From positions 1-55,640 of IMG/VR virus record IMGVR_UViG_3300042309_002031: a stretch of DNA of 55,640 nucleotides; one strand, given 5' to 3'. Of this stretch, positions 7,070 to 17,500 are shown piece by piece. The notes under the pieces were generated by a model. It ran no database searches. It was given only the letters and a program-made list of their open reading frames with translations, and was not told the DNA's origin. Positions within the stretch are counted from its first letter, which is position 1. Each line of letters opens with the position of its first letter. This DNA comes from a virus. The translations under genes were made by a program, and so were the position numbers.

Positions 7070-9385
7070 TCAATAAACGCCCATTTTGAATTGAACCCCG
7101 GAGGGTCTCGTCTTCGCCATGGAAAATGTGAGATCTGTGCCATTGAATTTAATCATGGCTTTTTCGCTATAATCATAGCTTAAATAGGCTATTCTGTCAC
7201 TATCAGAAGCCGCCAAAAGCGTATTGGATTTGTCGTCAAAGTTTGACTTGTTAGTGTCTTGTACGGATCTGAACGACAAGGACGATGAATTTGCGCGCCC
7301 AACTTCCCAAGTGAGGGAGGTGTCATTCCAAGCACATATCTCTCCGGAGTTGTTAAACATGAATATTCCATTATACAAGGCAACTAACTGCCCCTCCAAT
7401 TTGACTGATCCTATCATGCTAGGTAGTTTGGTAATTGTTCCGTACGGATCCGAAACCGTTCCCTTTGTTTTGTAGAAGTCAGACAGTCTAAAGAACTCGT
7501 TCACCGACGAGTTTCTAAGAATGTATCCGATTGAATCCTTCCACGCCGTCTTGTACACGGCGAAGTAGCCGTTCGTAGCCACGTCGTCATCGTCAAAATA
7601 AGCGGGATGATCCAACAGCTCGTCCGCCCCATTCTCAAAACTGGAGGTCGTAAGATCCACAGGAGCAGAAGCCGACTGTGTCAGAATATCATAGTCTAAT
7701 CTCTGGGCCAACGCTTGGTTTTGTCCCGGAGTTGTTGCGGATCCTTGGCCGAATATGAAGTAAGTTCTGTCTTGTGAATTTAACGCAGCCCAATTCCAAG
7801 GTCTATTGGTTATTGAATTGACGCTATCATAATGATCGTCGAATGCATTGTACTTCTTGATATTTATGTTTTTGTCATCTACTACCGAGCCGCCCGATGC
7901 CCACATCAAAAGAGAATTGCCTTTGTTGCCCGAACTAGCCGTCCCAGCAAGCGTAAACTCCACATTTCTTCTGAACTCTTTCTTTGCTTTGCTGTAGGTC
8001 CCTTCAAAATAAGGTGCGTTGTCGTTCTCAACGCCATTCAAACTTGTATTTCCGTACGACAATGGACTCTGAGACAAAAAGGCGTCACTTCTGTTCAAAG
8101 AAAGCGTTTGGTTCCCTAGCGTCTTGAAGGTCTCGCTTCCGAGAGCAAACTCATAGGCTTGCACCGTGCCGCTGCCGTTGCTGTTGAGCGTCTTGAAGTT
8201 AAACAACCAAAGATTCTTGGATTCTATTATGTCTATAGAGTCCTTGTATTGGGTTATCCTGTAAGATCCATATTTTGTGTCTACACGAAGAATTACATCG
8301 TAGTATCCTCCCAAACTGTAAGAGGCTCTCGCTACGCTAGAGTTTGTGTGAGGCAGATCGTCTCCCAAAGACCAAGTGTACTCCTCTATGCTATCCATGG
8401 GCGTGCCCAAAAGTTCCCCGCCGTATGTGTACCCCGGGTTGTCGGGGTTTTCGCCGTCCGGAACCTCTATGTTTATGAAGGCATTTGCGATTGATCTTAT
8501 CTTCGGATATATTCCGTTCGGCAAGTCGCCTTGGCTATAATTCTGAGACGCTCTTGGTATTATTTTTATAACGGCTTCTTCCGGGGCGTCGTTCTTAGTG
8601 TTGATTAACTTTTCAAACACTACTTCGTTTTCCCCGTACTTGTTCTCCACGGTCAGTTTTACCGTGTACAGCCCCGGTGAAGAGTACGACTTTGCGAACT
8701 GTTTGCCAGAAATATCCACTCCGTTGATTGTTTGCTCCCTAGAAGCGTATTCTTCCATGGTTTGCGAAGTCACTTCCAGAAGAGGCGAACCATCCCCAAA
8801 ATCCCAAGTGTGCTTGAAGGGTCCGTCCCCGAGCCTAACGCTTTCGTCATTGAATCTGACTTTAAAAAAAGGATCCAGCCTCCCGATTGCACTATCTACC
8901 GTGAACCAAGCCTTAGGCGATAGCACCAAATCGTTCAGTAAGCTTATCCTAGCCGTTATGCTTGTTTCGCTTGGAGAGTATTTCGTCCCAACAAATTTTT
9001 CTATCTCAATAAGCGCGTCCTTCAGATAGTTGTGATGAAGGTCAAGCACATTCATTGTCACATTTGTTATTTTCTTTGGTTTTGATATTTCTAGTCCGAT
9101 GAATTCCGGAAGCAGTTCCAATTCGTCAAAACTCACGGATGTTCTTGAGTTGTAGTAAAAACTCAAGGCTCTTCTGTCTATGTCGCTGCACTGCTCCGTA
9201 AGAGTGATCACCCCGGTCGGCGGAAATTTTTTGATGACATTAGCGTCACCTTCCACCAATATGCTGGCATCCCCTGGTTTGTAGTCGTCTAGAAGTCTGA
9301 CTCTCAACGAATCGTGGACTAAGAAAAGATTTTTGTCGGTATCCAAAGAATTCGGAAAGTCGCTGGGTTTGGGTATGTTTGTCAT
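7070..9385 (-). CDS. Virion protein with two PKD-like domains and a repeat-rich C-terminal half
   Basis: A 771-residue protein. The N-terminus ([20 protein letters not shown]) matches those of the two neighbouring fibre genes, followed by the shared [16 protein letters not shown] element. The first PKD-like domain ([10 protein letters not shown] to [12 protein letters not shown]) lies near residues 165-260, and a second ([10 protein letters not shown] to [12 protein letters not shown]) near 330-370. The remaining half has repeated strands such as [11 protein letters not shown] and [12 protein letters not shown] that could form a propeller or sandwich. PKD domains commonly mediate binding to proteins or polysaccharides on surfaces; receptor binding is inference. 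Its start overlaps the stop of the upstream gene by four bases. Confidence 0.68.
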   Translation of the reverse strand: MTNIPKPSDFPNSLDTDKNLFLVHDSLRVRLLDDYKPGDASILVEGDANVIKKFPPTGVITLTEQCSDIDRRALSFYYNSRTSVSFDELELLPEFIGLEISKPKKITNVTMNVLDLHHNYLKDALIEIEKFVGTKYSPSETSITARISLLNDLVLSPKAWFTVDSAIGRLDPFFKVRFNDESVRLGDGPFKHTWDFGDGSPLLEVTSQTMEEYASREQTINGVDISGKQFAKSYSSPGLYTVKLTVENKYGENEVVFEKLINTKNDAPEEAVIKIIPRASQNYSQGDLPNGIYPKIRSIANAFINIEVPDGENPDNPGYTYGGELLGTPMDSIEEYTWSLGDDLPHTNSSVARASYSLGGYYDVILRVDTKYGSYRITQYKDSIDIIESKNLWLFNFKTLNSNGSGTVQAYEFALGSETFKTLGNQTLSLNRSDAFLSQSPLSYGNTSLNGVENDNAPYFEGTYSKAKKEFRRNVEFTLAGTASSGNKGNSLLMWASGGSVVDDKNINIKKYNAFDDHYDSVNSITNRPWNWAALNSQDRTYFIFGQGSATTPGQNQALAQRLDYDILTQSASAPVDLTTSSFENGADELLDHPAYFDDDDVATNGYFAVYKTAWKDSIGYILRNSSVNEFFRLSDFYKTKGTVSDPYGTITKLPSMIGSVKLEGQLVALYNGIFMFNNSGEICAWNDTSLTWEVGRANSSSLSFRSVQDTNKSNFDDKSNTLLAASDSDRIAYLSYDYSEKAMIKFNGTDLTFSMAKTRPSGVQFKMGVY

Positions 9386-10389
9386 GTAACCTCCAGAGAC
9401 TCACTTAAAAACACCCTTCGTACAACATCGCCCGCGAAACCCACCAACAAGGACGGCTGATATAGTCCTTTTTCAAGGTAGGTCACTTCCACAAAGTGCT
9501 TGTTCTTGTCCAATTCCACATATTTTTCTATTTGTTCGCCGTCATTTATCTTTACTTTTCCATCAAACACCCAGAAGCGTTGAAGAACATCTCCGTCCGT
9601 TTGATCCATGAACATATATTTTCTAGGGCCTGTTCTTTTTACGTAGAAGAACGTTTGCTGTTCGTCCTTGGAGACTGTTATGTAGTTACTCTTCGTGGAT
9701 ATGCATTGGGCTCCCGCACTTGTTATCAAATGAAGTTTGACCGTGTATGTGCCTTCGCTCGTATAAGTGTGGGTTGGGTTTTGCTCGGTGCTTTGCCCTC
9801 CGTCCCCGAAGTCCCAAAGGTATCGTATTATGTCTCCCTCCGAGAAACTCTGGAACCTTACCGAAACGCCCGGCTTCATCTTCTTGGGGAACGCTCTAAA
9901 CACCGCCCGAGGCGAAAAAAACTTGGTCTCAAGGTCCTTTAGCCTTCGGTTCAAGGAGCCACTTTCCGGAAAATTCTTCACCCCTAGTTTTTTCTCTATG
10001 TTTAACAAGGCGTCCTTCACTGCGTTGTGAGGTTCTGCCGTGACGGCGTTGGTCGCCCAAGATCCCGAAGGCCATTGATTCTGCCTCGATCCAGCGAACC
10101 CCCTGATCAAACCCTTGAAGGTCGTTTCGGTCTTTGACTCATAGTAAACCAGTTCGGCCTCGCCCGGGCGACCCGCCGGCGGCCCGACCCTGACTAAACC
10201 CTTCCCAGGAAAGGCGGCGGTATTTGCTACGATGATCTTCTTCCCGTTAAACGGTAGTCCTGCCGTAAGCTGAGTTTCCGCGTTGTTCTTGACCTCGTAA
10301 AGGCTGTCTTTGTCGTCTGCTATGTCCGGAAAAAGGGACAAGTTGCCCGAAACATAACCCTTGTCCAAACTCGACACTCGTTCAGCCAT
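9382..10389 (-). CDS. PKD-domain virion protein, shortest of three paralogues
   Basis: A 335-residue protein with an N-terminal module ([19 protein letters not shown], then [20 protein letters not shown]) homologous to the next two genes downstream. One canonical PKD domain follows at about residues 180-255 ([12 protein letters not shown], then [15 protein letters not shown]). The C-terminal 80 residues form a second all-beta domain. The shared N-terminus suggests that three proteins use the same virion docking site or stack on each other. Starts at ATG 10389, three bases from the coiled-coil gene upstream. Confidence 0.7.
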   Translation of the reverse strand: MAERVSSLDKGYVSGNLSLFPDIADDKDSLYEVKNNAETQLTAGLPFNGKKIIVANTAAFPGKGLVRVGPPAGRPGEAELVYYESKTETTFKGLIRGFAGSRQNQWPSGSWATNAVTAEPHNAVKDALLNIEKKLGVKNFPESGSLNRRLKDLETKFFSPRAVFRAFPKKMKPGVSVRFQSFSEGDIIRYLWDFGDGGQSTEQNPTHTYTSEGTYTVKLHLITSAGAQCISTKSNYITVSKDEQQTFFYVKRTGPRKYMFMDQTDGDVLQRFWVFDGKVKINDGEQIEKYVELDKNKHFVEVTYLEKGLYQPSLLVGFAGDVVRRVFLSESLEVT

Positions 10390-10391
10390 TT

Positions 10392-11045
10392 CTATTTTTC
10401 CTCTATTCTAGAATGATTCCTCGCTGCTATCGTCTGGTTCTGTATCTGCTCCAGAATGCCTATCATCTCCCTTCTGGTGGAGGATTGCTCATCCAATGCC
10501 AGAATGCACTTCACAAGTTCCAGATCGAGAGGCTTCTGTAAAAGAATTCTGAGTTGAAGTTCTTGAGCAAAATTCTCGTTCCAGAATTGGGCGTTGGACT
10601 CAGGATCGTCGTATCTCCTTAGGGGCTCTATCTTCTCCAACTGCTGGTAGGCACTCATGAAAAAACTCATTTCCTCTTCGGTTTCCTTGAGTTTCTTCCT
10701 CATTTCATGGATCGAGTCCAAAAGGGAATCCTTTTTCCTAGCCAACTTCCTTTTTTGAATGGATTTGTACTCCCTATCTAGTTCGTTTTTTGCTTTCTTT
10801 TTCTCCAAAGCCGCCGTTTTTAGATCTAGAATTCTACCCTCGTCCTCGGCCTCCTCTACGCCTAAAACCATAGACTTCAGCGAACTTCTCCTTGCATCTA
10901 TCTCCCTGAGGCACTTCTGGAGCTTGGCTTGGGTGGTCAACTCCTTGCCCAAGATGAAATGCTTCAATTGGTAAAATGTATGCCTTGTGGAGACGGGTCT
11001 GCTTTCGACCAACTCACACGCTTTTTGATAAATTTCACTTGACAT
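10392..11045 (-). CDS. Coiled-coil phage protein, possible fibre assembly factor
   Basis: A 217-residue, strongly charged helical protein starting [20 protein letters not shown] long coiled coil (about residues 50-135) is rich in E, K and R with heptad leucines. The segment [18 protein letters not shown] and the tail [16 protein letters not shown] resemble a conserved but uncharacterised protein of marine T4-like phages, from memory. It directly precedes the three fibre genes, so a role as a fibre chaperone or structural coiled coil is plausible but not shown. A GGAAGG ribosome site precedes the ATG. Confidence 0.6.
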   Translation of the reverse strand: MSSEIYQKACELVESRPVSTRHTFYQLKHFILGKELTTQAKLQKCLREIDARRSSLKSMVLGVEEAEDEGRILDLKTAALEKKKAKNELDREYKSIQKRKLARKKDSLLDSIHEMRKKLKETEEEMSFFMSAYQQLEKIEPLRRYDDPESNAQFWNENFAQELQLRILLQKPLDLELVKCILALDEQSSTRREMIGILEQIQNQTIAARNHSRIEEK

Positions 11046-11118
11046 ATAGCCTTCCTTTCATTAGTCTCTAGTCTTAATAGAGGACTTTCCCGTTAGAATT
11101 TGAAATAAAGGACTCACC

Positions 11119-11682
11119 TTGAACAGGCTTAAAAATCAAAGAGTTTACTTGGCTGGGGCAATGGACAGGGTTCCCGACAGGGGCGCCGGATGGCGTGCCG
11201 ACATAACCCCCTTCCTAGAAGAGAAGGGCTCGGTCGTCTTCAATCCCCTCAACAAGCCGAGCGACATCGGGCTTGAGGACGAGGACTCCCACGTTCTCAA
11301 GAAACTTCTTAAGGAAAAAGGCAACTATGATGAGTTCTCCAACATCATGAAGACGGTCAGAGCCATAGATTTGAGACTTGTTGACATAAGCGACTTCTTG
11401 GTGGTGAACCTTGATCTGAATACTCATCCATGCGGCACGCTTGAGGAGATTTTCCTTGCGAACAGATCCAAGAAGCCGGTGGTGGTTCACATGGAGCAAG
11501 GGAAGGGACACACGCCCGACTGGCTTTTTGGAACGCTCCCCCACAGCATGTTCTTTTCCACTTGGGAGGAGGTAAAGAGCTATCTGTCCCACATCGACAG
11601 CGACACTTTCATAAATTGCGAGGGTCGGTGGAGGTTTTTTGGTGACCGGCCACGCCAAAGTTTAATCCACCATTCCGTATAA
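11119..11682 (+). CDS. Nucleoside 2-deoxyribosyltransferase-like protein
   Basis: A 187-residue protein beginning MNRLKNQRVYLAGAMDRV, from a TTG start with AAAGGA eight bases upstream. VYLAGAMD and the later HPCGTLEEIFLANRSKKPVV (about residues 115-134) match the substrate-binding and catalytic glutamate region of the nucleoside 2-deoxyribosyltransferase/PF05014-like family. That family moves deoxyribose between bases or cleaves nucleotides. A role in nucleotide salvage during infection is inference. It lies alone on the plus strand and abuts the convergent gene at 11683 without a single spacer base. Confidence 0.65.
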   Translation: MNRLKNQRVYLAGAMDRVPDRGAGWRADITPFLEEKGSVVFNPLNKPSDIGLEDEDSHVLKKLLKEKGNYDEFSNIMKTVRAIDLRLVDISDFLVVNLDLNTHPCGTLEEIFLANRSKKPVVVHMEQGKGHTPDWLFGTLPHSMFFSTWEEVKSYLSHIDSDTFINCEGRWRFFGDRPRQSLIHHSV

Positions 11683-12246
11683 CTAGCAGATCTTGATTCC
11701 GAGTATGGCTTTAAAATTTGCGCCTTTATCCGCAGCCTCCATAGCCCAGAATTCCCTAGAAATTTTGAGAGGGTTCTCTGAAAGGTTTCCGACTTCAAAA
11801 AAGAAGTCCTTATCCAAAAGTATCCCGTTGAGCGTACATTCGCCGAATGTGCTCAATATTCTTGCCGGTACGCCTTGCCTATCGAAATTTATTACGATTG
11901 GGAAAAGCACATCTTTCGAACTAGAGATCCATCTGGAATACTTGTATTGAATGTTTTTGGGCACCCAAGCGCCCTCCACGACAAGCATGTTCCATCCGGA
12001 TAGAGCGTGTTTCATCCCATTGTTGATCAAAGACGTCACGGTTTGCCCTCCCCTAAATGTAGGACAAACTTCTCTCATTTCTTCTATTTGAGGCTTTTTT
12101 ATCCCCTTCTCTACGGAACATATTATTTTTGCATCTTCACGATAGTTGTTTTTTATCGATCTAACAGTTCCCTTGAGCCTTCCTATGTTCGGCTCGGGTG
12201 ATATTATTACAAAATTTATGTCTGGACTATCTTTGGCAAAGAGCAT
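11683..12246 (-). CDS. Glycosyltransferase-A-like phage protein
   Basis: A 187-residue protein. INFVIISPEPNIGRLKGTVR at the N-terminus, a central block GGQTVTSLINNGMKHALSGW and the following LVVEGAWV recall GT-A fold nucleotide-sugar binding cores found in T4-like phages. A clear DxD metal motif is not visible, so it may be inactive or mis-assigned. It follows the Pro/Thr-tailed virion protein in the same direction. Function unproven. Confidence 0.4.
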   Translation of the reverse strand: MLFAKDSPDINFVIISPEPNIGRLKGTVRSIKNNYREDAKIICSVEKGIKKPQIEEMREVCPTFRGGQTVTSLINNGMKHALSGWNMLVVEGAWVPKNIQYKYSRWISSSKDVLFPIVINFDRQGVPARILSTFGECTLNGILLDKDFFFEVGNLSENPLKISREFWAMEAADKGANFKAILGIKIC

Positions 12247-12267
12247 GATCTATCAACCGGGCCTTGA

Positions 12268-13380
12268 TTATGTGGATGTAGGCGTTTGAGAAGGGGAGGG
12301 AGTATTGGTTGGGGTGGGCGAGGACGTCGGCGTTCGGGAAGGAGAGGGAGTATTGGTTGGGGTCGGTGTTCGCGTGGGCGAGGACGTCGGCGTTCGGGAA
12401 GGAGAGGGAGTGTTGGTTGGAGTTCGGGTGGGCCATGGTGTTCGAGTCGGGGTGCGCGAAGGCTCTGGGGTGCGTGAAGGGGTAGATGTAGGCCCAGTTC
12501 CCGAAGGTGTTGGCGACGGCGACGGCGTAGGAGTTGGCCCAGTACCTGACGGGGTTGGTGTTGGACCCATGTGAACCAAAAAGACTTCGTCGAAGTCTAT
12601 TCTGATAACATCGTAATTTGTTAATTCCCTGTTTAGTTCAAAAGCGCCCGTTGTGTGGTCTTGGCTTTTTACATATGTCGGGATCCACGGAGCATTCGGA
12701 TCGCTGTAATCGGGTACATCGACCCCAGCATTCGTTAATCTAAAGCCATTTACATAAACACGAAGCGAACCCTCTTCGAAAGGCGTATTGATGGAAGTTG
12801 TCTTGAATATTTTGTAAGTAGGGCTGGAAGGAATATCATACGCGGGAATGACATCGTAGTGATGTCTGTGGGCGGCGTCCGGAGGGAATATGGAATGGGC
12901 TTTCAATATATCCGGGGCTTCAAAGTCAAAGAAGATAGTTGGAGAGTTCCTTATCCTCAGTGTGCCGTTAGTAAAAGTAACGAACGAACCTATCGTTGGA
13001 AGCGTATCCTCTATATCTATCTGCAAGTTATTCGCTCCCGATCCTATGTCTGCGAGCTTGCTTCTTTCGTCCGTCTTCATCCTGACGTATTCGACCCCAT
13101 CAGGTCCGGTTCCATCCACATGGTGCCCTATATTGTGGAGCGACTTGTCTACGGCCTCCGCTTTTATGTCGCCCGAATCTTTCAGAGACGCGTCCAGCCT
13201 ATTACTAAGCGATCCGGCAGTTCCGCACGACCCGCGCAGTATGTCCGTATTGGCATCCACTTGGATGTTAACTAAACCAATCCTTGTGAGTATGTTTTGC
13301 AGGGGAAGGTTGTCGTAGAGGTAATGATATGGCTGGTTTGCATCGTATGTTACTTCTGGAATGCTGTTAATCTGGGGCAT
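12268..13380 (-). CDS. Virion surface protein with Pro/Thr/Ser-rich C-terminal tail
   Basis: A 370-residue protein. The first 275 residues form a mixed globular region. It includes a coiled stretch (KSLHNIGHHVDGTGPDG) and a beta-rich module (FKTTSINTPFEEGSLRVYVN, then DYSDPNAPW) of a kind common in tail fibres of marine phages. The last 95 residues are almost only P, T, S, R and N in units such as TPSPSRTPTSSPTRTP. Such tails are typical flexible linkers or stalks on virion surfaces. It starts seven bases downstream of the SET-domain gene. Confidence 0.65.
   Translation of the reverse strand: MPQINSIPEVTYDANQPYHYLYDNLPLQNILTRIGLVNIQVDANTDILRGSCGTAGSLSNRLDASLKDSGDIKAEAVDKSLHNIGHHVDGTGPDGVEYVRMKTDERSKLADIGSGANNLQIDIEDTLPTIGSFVTFTNGTLRIRNSPTIFFDFEAPDILKAHSIFPPDAAHRHHYDVIPAYDIPSSPTYKIFKTTSINTPFEEGSLRVYVNGFRLTNAGVDVPDYSDPNAPWIPTYVKSQDHTTGAFELNRELTNYDVIRIDFDEVFLVHMGPTPTPSGTGPTPTPSPSPTPSGTGPTSTPSRTPEPSRTPTRTPWPTRTPTNTPSPSRTPTSSPTRTPTPTNTPSPSRTPTSSPTPTNTPSPSQTPTST
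12275..12560 (-). repeat. Coding repeats of the Pro/Thr-rich tail
   Basis: A near-identical block containing GACGTCGGCGTTCGGGAAGG on the plus strand occurs at about 12323 and 12382, with shorter variants around it. The repeats are in frame and encode the PSRTPTS units. Confidence 0.7.
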
Positions 13381-13386
13381 TTTTCC

Positions 13387-13878
13387 TTACCTCTTGAGTT
13401 TCCACAAATTATATAGGCCTAGTTCAAGAAAACTGCTCCACTCCTCTTCCTCGTCAGAATCGGCTTCTCTAGACCATTCTAGAACGGCCCGCCAGTCATC
13501 GCCGTAGTCGCCAAGAATCTCGTCGCCCTTTTTTGCGTCTTTTATGAAATGGTATACGCACACCATGTCTCCATTCTTCTTGATGTACCTTATCTCTACA
13601 TTTTGATCCTTTTTTTCATTGGCGTGGTTGACCATTCCTCCGTAGCCCATGGGAATTATGTGCTTCTTAAACGAGTCCGAATAGTCCGCGGCGAACTTGA
13701 ATGTATTGGCATACGAGGTGCAAACGTCAGCCGGAGAGTCCCTGTCCACCAAGACCCCGATCACCTCCAAGTGATTCCCCTTTTTTATATCTTCAGAGGC
13801 AAAAAGACCCAAGCCAGCATTTGGTTGAAGAGATTCTGCAACATAAAATCTTTTGTCTTTCTCTTCAATGCTAATCAA
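13387..13878 (-). CDS. SET-domain protein (putative protein-lysine methyltransferase)
   Basis: A 163-residue protein with the SET-domain order. GLGLFASEDIKKGNHLEVIG (about residues 23-42) is the N-terminal SAM-binding strand pair. MVNHANEKKDQNVEIR (about 82-97) carries the N-H of the knot. KGDEILGDYGDDW (about 116-128) has the catalytic-type tyrosine. The acidic C-terminus (EADSDEEEEW) follows. SET enzymes methylate lysines; a phage target or a host target is possible. It sits within the virion block and overlaps the next upstream gene by 8 bases. A second SET protein lies at 42306. Confidence 0.7.
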   Translation of the reverse strand: MISIEEKDKRFYVAESLQPNAGLGLFASEDIKKGNHLEVIGVLVDRDSPADVCTSYANTFKFAADYSDSFKKHIIPMGYGGMVNHANEKKDQNVEIRYIKKNGDMVCVYHFIKDAKKGDEILGDYGDDWRAVLEWSREADSDEEEEWSSFLELGLYNLWKLKR

Positions 13879-14119
13879 TGAATCCCTCCTTCAACGCGTC
13901 GTTCACTTGCTTCATTGTCGGCTTGTATCCGAGATGCTCCGCAAGACAATCTAAAAAGTGGTTTTTTATGTCCGAGTGTATGGCTTTCATCATGCTCTTG
14001 TTAGGTGCGTACTGGTTCGCTTGGGTCAAAGCCTCCTCGTCCAAGGCCCAGTCAAAAACATCATCCCCGATCATCAGCACCTTCTGGTCTCCGACCTGGC
14101 TTACGCTGAAAGTTTTCAT
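13871..14119 (-). CDS. Small conserved phage protein
   Basis: An 82-residue acidic protein (MKTFSVSQVGDQKVLMIGDD at the start). It is mostly helical in its second half. It overlaps its neighbours on both sides by 8 and 4 bases, which supports it as a real member of the structural operon. Function unknown; size and place suit a baseplate or fibre accessory protein. Confidence 0.6.
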   Translation of the reverse strand: MKTFSVSQVGDQKVLMIGDDVFDWALDEEALTQANQYAPNKSMMKAIHSDIKNHFLDCLAEHLGYKPTMKQVNDALKEGFID

Positions 14120-14589
14120 ATGAAGGAAAGCCGCCAGTTGAATGTTATCTGGGTCTGGGCGGTCTTGGATATGCCAGGGAAAGTAGCCATACTATAAAGG
14201 TTTCCGTTCTGCATCATCAAAGCCATTTCGTTGAGATCATATCCGTTGCCCTCGTCAAAGGACACAACCGACGTAAATATTACTTGCGTACCTGTGGCCG
14301 CATCTATATTTGCAACTACGGGCTTGTTGACTCTTGCCGCGCCGAATAATCCGTTCCGGTCAGCAGAGACAACCTTGGGCGAACCTCCGGTCGTTCCACC
14401 GTCTCCGAATATCATCCGGTTTACGAAGAAATCGAAGTCATCGCCTATCATGTTCGCGAGAGATAGAGCCAAGGCTTCCCTCCCGGTTTGCAATATCGTG
14501 TTCCTAAATTCTATGACTTCCTTTGCTCCGTCGATGCGCTCCACGATTGCTTGCACATCGCCTCTACACTTCATTCTTTCTTCGTTCAT
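14116..14589 (-). CDS. Tail-fibre-like structural protein
   Basis: A 157-residue protein. TGREALALSLANMIGDDFDF (about residues 35-54), FGDGGTTGGSPKVV and the C-terminal YSMATFPGISKTAQTQITFN resemble conserved structural proteins of marine myoviruses. They also resemble the N-terminal tail-fibre domain type (DUF3751-like) that binds the baseplate. ATGA overlaps at both ends tie it to the large baseplate gene. The exact position in the virion is inferred. Confidence 0.6.
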   Translation of the reverse strand: MNEERMKCRGDVQAIVERIDGAKEVIEFRNTILQTGREALALSLANMIGDDFDFFVNRMIFGDGGTTGGSPKVVSADRNGLFGAARVNKPVVANIDAATGTQVIFTSVVSFDEGNGYDLNEMALMMQNGNLYSMATFPGISKTAQTQITFNWRLSFI

Positions 14590-17500
14590 GGTTCCTCTCT
14601 GTATTCTATCTGGAATTCTATATTTTCGTTCTGTCCCACCACGTCCACCCTTTCGCCCGAGTTGGCCGAGTTAAGCATGGTCAAGGTTCCTGCCAAGGCG
14701 TTGTCTTGGGAAACCTTAATGGTGCCTTTTCCGGATCTGTCTATGAACTCAAAACTATTGCCAGGGACGGATGGAATCTGCCTTTCGGCCACCGAAAGGC
14801 TGCGTTTCGAGAACTTGTAGATCGAGAAGGTGGCATTTTGGCCGCTCAAGGTAAAACTCTCCATGGGTCCGTTAAGGGTCAATGTAGAGCCATCTATCTC
14901 CGCAATAGAATAGTATTTTTGATCAAATAACACCAAGAAGTTTTCCTTTATGTTATCCGACCTTATGTTGTCCGGGTTTTTGTTGGCCCCATTGGATATT
15001 GAAAGATCTTTTTCCATGTCAGATTCGGCGTCTAGCACAATTCCCTCATATCCGAACTGCCCCACCTTGTTCTCCATTATCCTTCTGTAGATCTTGATAT
15101 TTTCGCCCCCGACCGATCCTTCGTTGTATCCCTCTATGTAAAATCCATTTTCGCCCCCCGTCTTGAACGACTTTATTTTGTATCTTCTGGTTGTGGATGG
15201 CCATCCAATGTAGACATAGTCCCCTATTTCTAGAGTTTCCCTCATATTCACGTCGGGATAGTTAATTTCTACAAGTCCATAATTCGTAGTGGTTTTTGTG
15301 CCCGAAACGGAACTTTTAACAACTTTGGTTCCGTCACTGAGTTCCCAGCCAGATATCGGGCTTATGGAAGACCCTCCGTCGAGAAGCAAAGATCCGTCCG
15401 GCATTACGTTCTGAACCGCGTACTCCTTGTCTTGATGTCTGAAGGCCCAGACCGAAGATGTAGAAAGGCCTTGGTCTACGTCGTGCTGGGTCGTTATCCC
15501 GAGCATCCAGAAGTCCGCATCTTCATCGCTGAACGTGATCCGATTGGATTGTGTTATGTCCACGTTCAAATCGGCGATTTTGTTGGATATTCTGTATTCA
15601 AATAACGGGCCTACGGACATATCGTCTACCGTCCCGTAAATTTCGGCGGAATTTTTGCTGAAATCAGAAATCGTATAGTTCTTGACAGTGTTTCCGAGCA
15701 CTTCCAGAAGATTTTCGCTCTCGAAAGGATCCAAATCAGGATATTGCGTATTTATGTTGTTGGCTTCAAACACTTGAGTCTTGTTCTTAAATGACGGATT
15801 GTTCAAGTCGTCCTCTGTACTAATCCCGGAGGGCTGCAAGACGACTCTCTTGTTGCGCATGATCCCGGATGCGTTCGTAATCGCTATCGTCATGTCAGCC
15901 AGCGCATTCCTCTTTACGTTCTGCATCTCTCTACGATCCATGTCTCTATTGAACACATGTTGGCCCTCTCCCGCGAGAAGCACGTCCTCCGCTGCATAGG
16001 TGACCAAAGCTTCTATTTTTTCTTCGTTTGGCTTAACGAACTCGTTCACGGATCCGGAAAAGTTAAATGAATGTACGACGGCGTGCATGGGCATGAATTC
16101 TTCGGACACCCTTCTTGCTTCTTGGAGGCTTTCGTCGGACAGACTCTCTACTTCTAGGTCCAGGCTGTACTTGCTGCTTTGACACTGTCCGCAAGGATCC
16201 ATAAACTCTTTATCTATGTCGCAAGGATCCATGCTGTCTCGTTTGGACCCGTTGTACTCGTCCATATTGTAAGCGTTTTCGCTGTACGGGAACTCCGTCC
16301 TGATTCTTCCCCATACGATCGGGTCTGCGAGCGGATGTCTTACTGGAATTAGAAGATCAAAAAGATCGTCGTCCTCTTCGATCAAACGCGTATTCCAATT
16401 CTTCGGAGGATAAACTTGTTTCCTTTCGTCTCTGTCGTCCATTAGGGGCAACTGCCTAATGTACTCTTCTATGTTCCGCTCGCCCGATGGAATTTGTCGA
16501 GTCTTGTACGATACCCGTATTGAATCGCCCTCTTGGAGTTGATCCCCAATCCAAGTCATTTGTCCATTTGAAAATGTCACATACAACTCGCTCCAGCCCG
16601 CGGGCGCAACATCCGGTTTGAGATTCTCCCACTCAGACCCAGCCTTTCTTATCCATAGTCCGAAGTCCGAGTCGCCTTCCGGAGTGATTCCCAAATCGAG
16701 AACGATATTCCTTGAAAGGTTGAACACATTTGATCCAGAGTAGTCAAAGTGCTCTTGGAATGTGTATTTTGAAACTATCTGCCACAACTTGGTGATTTTT
16801 AAAAATTTCATGCCCGCGTCCGAAAAAGCTTCCTTAAGCCCCACCACACTCCCCTTCTTCTTGAAGTTTGGAATGGCTTTCTTTATCTGCCTTCTCCACA
16901 ACGTGGGATCACTTGATTTCAAGTTCAAGTTGAACATGTTCGCCAGCAAGGGAAGTAGTTGTTCGTGTGTCGCGTTGGAATCCAAGAGGTCTATTATCTG
17001 GTTCGCCATGTTTTCCAAAGAAGTGAACCCGGCCGCCACGGCGCCGTTCAAGCCACGCATCACCTTTGGCGTAATATCCGTATCCGATATTGCCGTACTG
17101 AACATATCTGGGGTGTACCGATCAAGAAGCGTCTCGTACTTGTTCGGATTTGTGAAGTGGGTGGGCATACTGGTCGTCACCAAAGTGCTGCCATCCAATG
17201 AAAAGAACATATGGGCGGAAACAATATCCCCCGCTAGGTTGGGCATCCAAGACCAACATATGAAATAGTCCCCTTCCCTGTGCCCGTTCGTATCCCATTC
17301 TAAAACAAACTTGCCCTCTACAATTTCGTTTTCACTTTCGTACGGAACGAGTATGTTGTCACTCTCTGTCTTGGTCTTTAATTCATTCGGAACCATTTGC
17401 GGATTTAACCACGCCGGAAACAGTTCGTTGGTTTCTGGATCCGTGTATCCTCCGAAAACCTTTGCCGCGACAGCCTCCTTGTAAAAGAACTGAGATGTTG

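Noticed and set aside
12305-12574. Plus-strand Gly/Val-rich frame
   Set aside because: It is the complement of the Pro/Thr-coding tail of the minus-strand virion protein.
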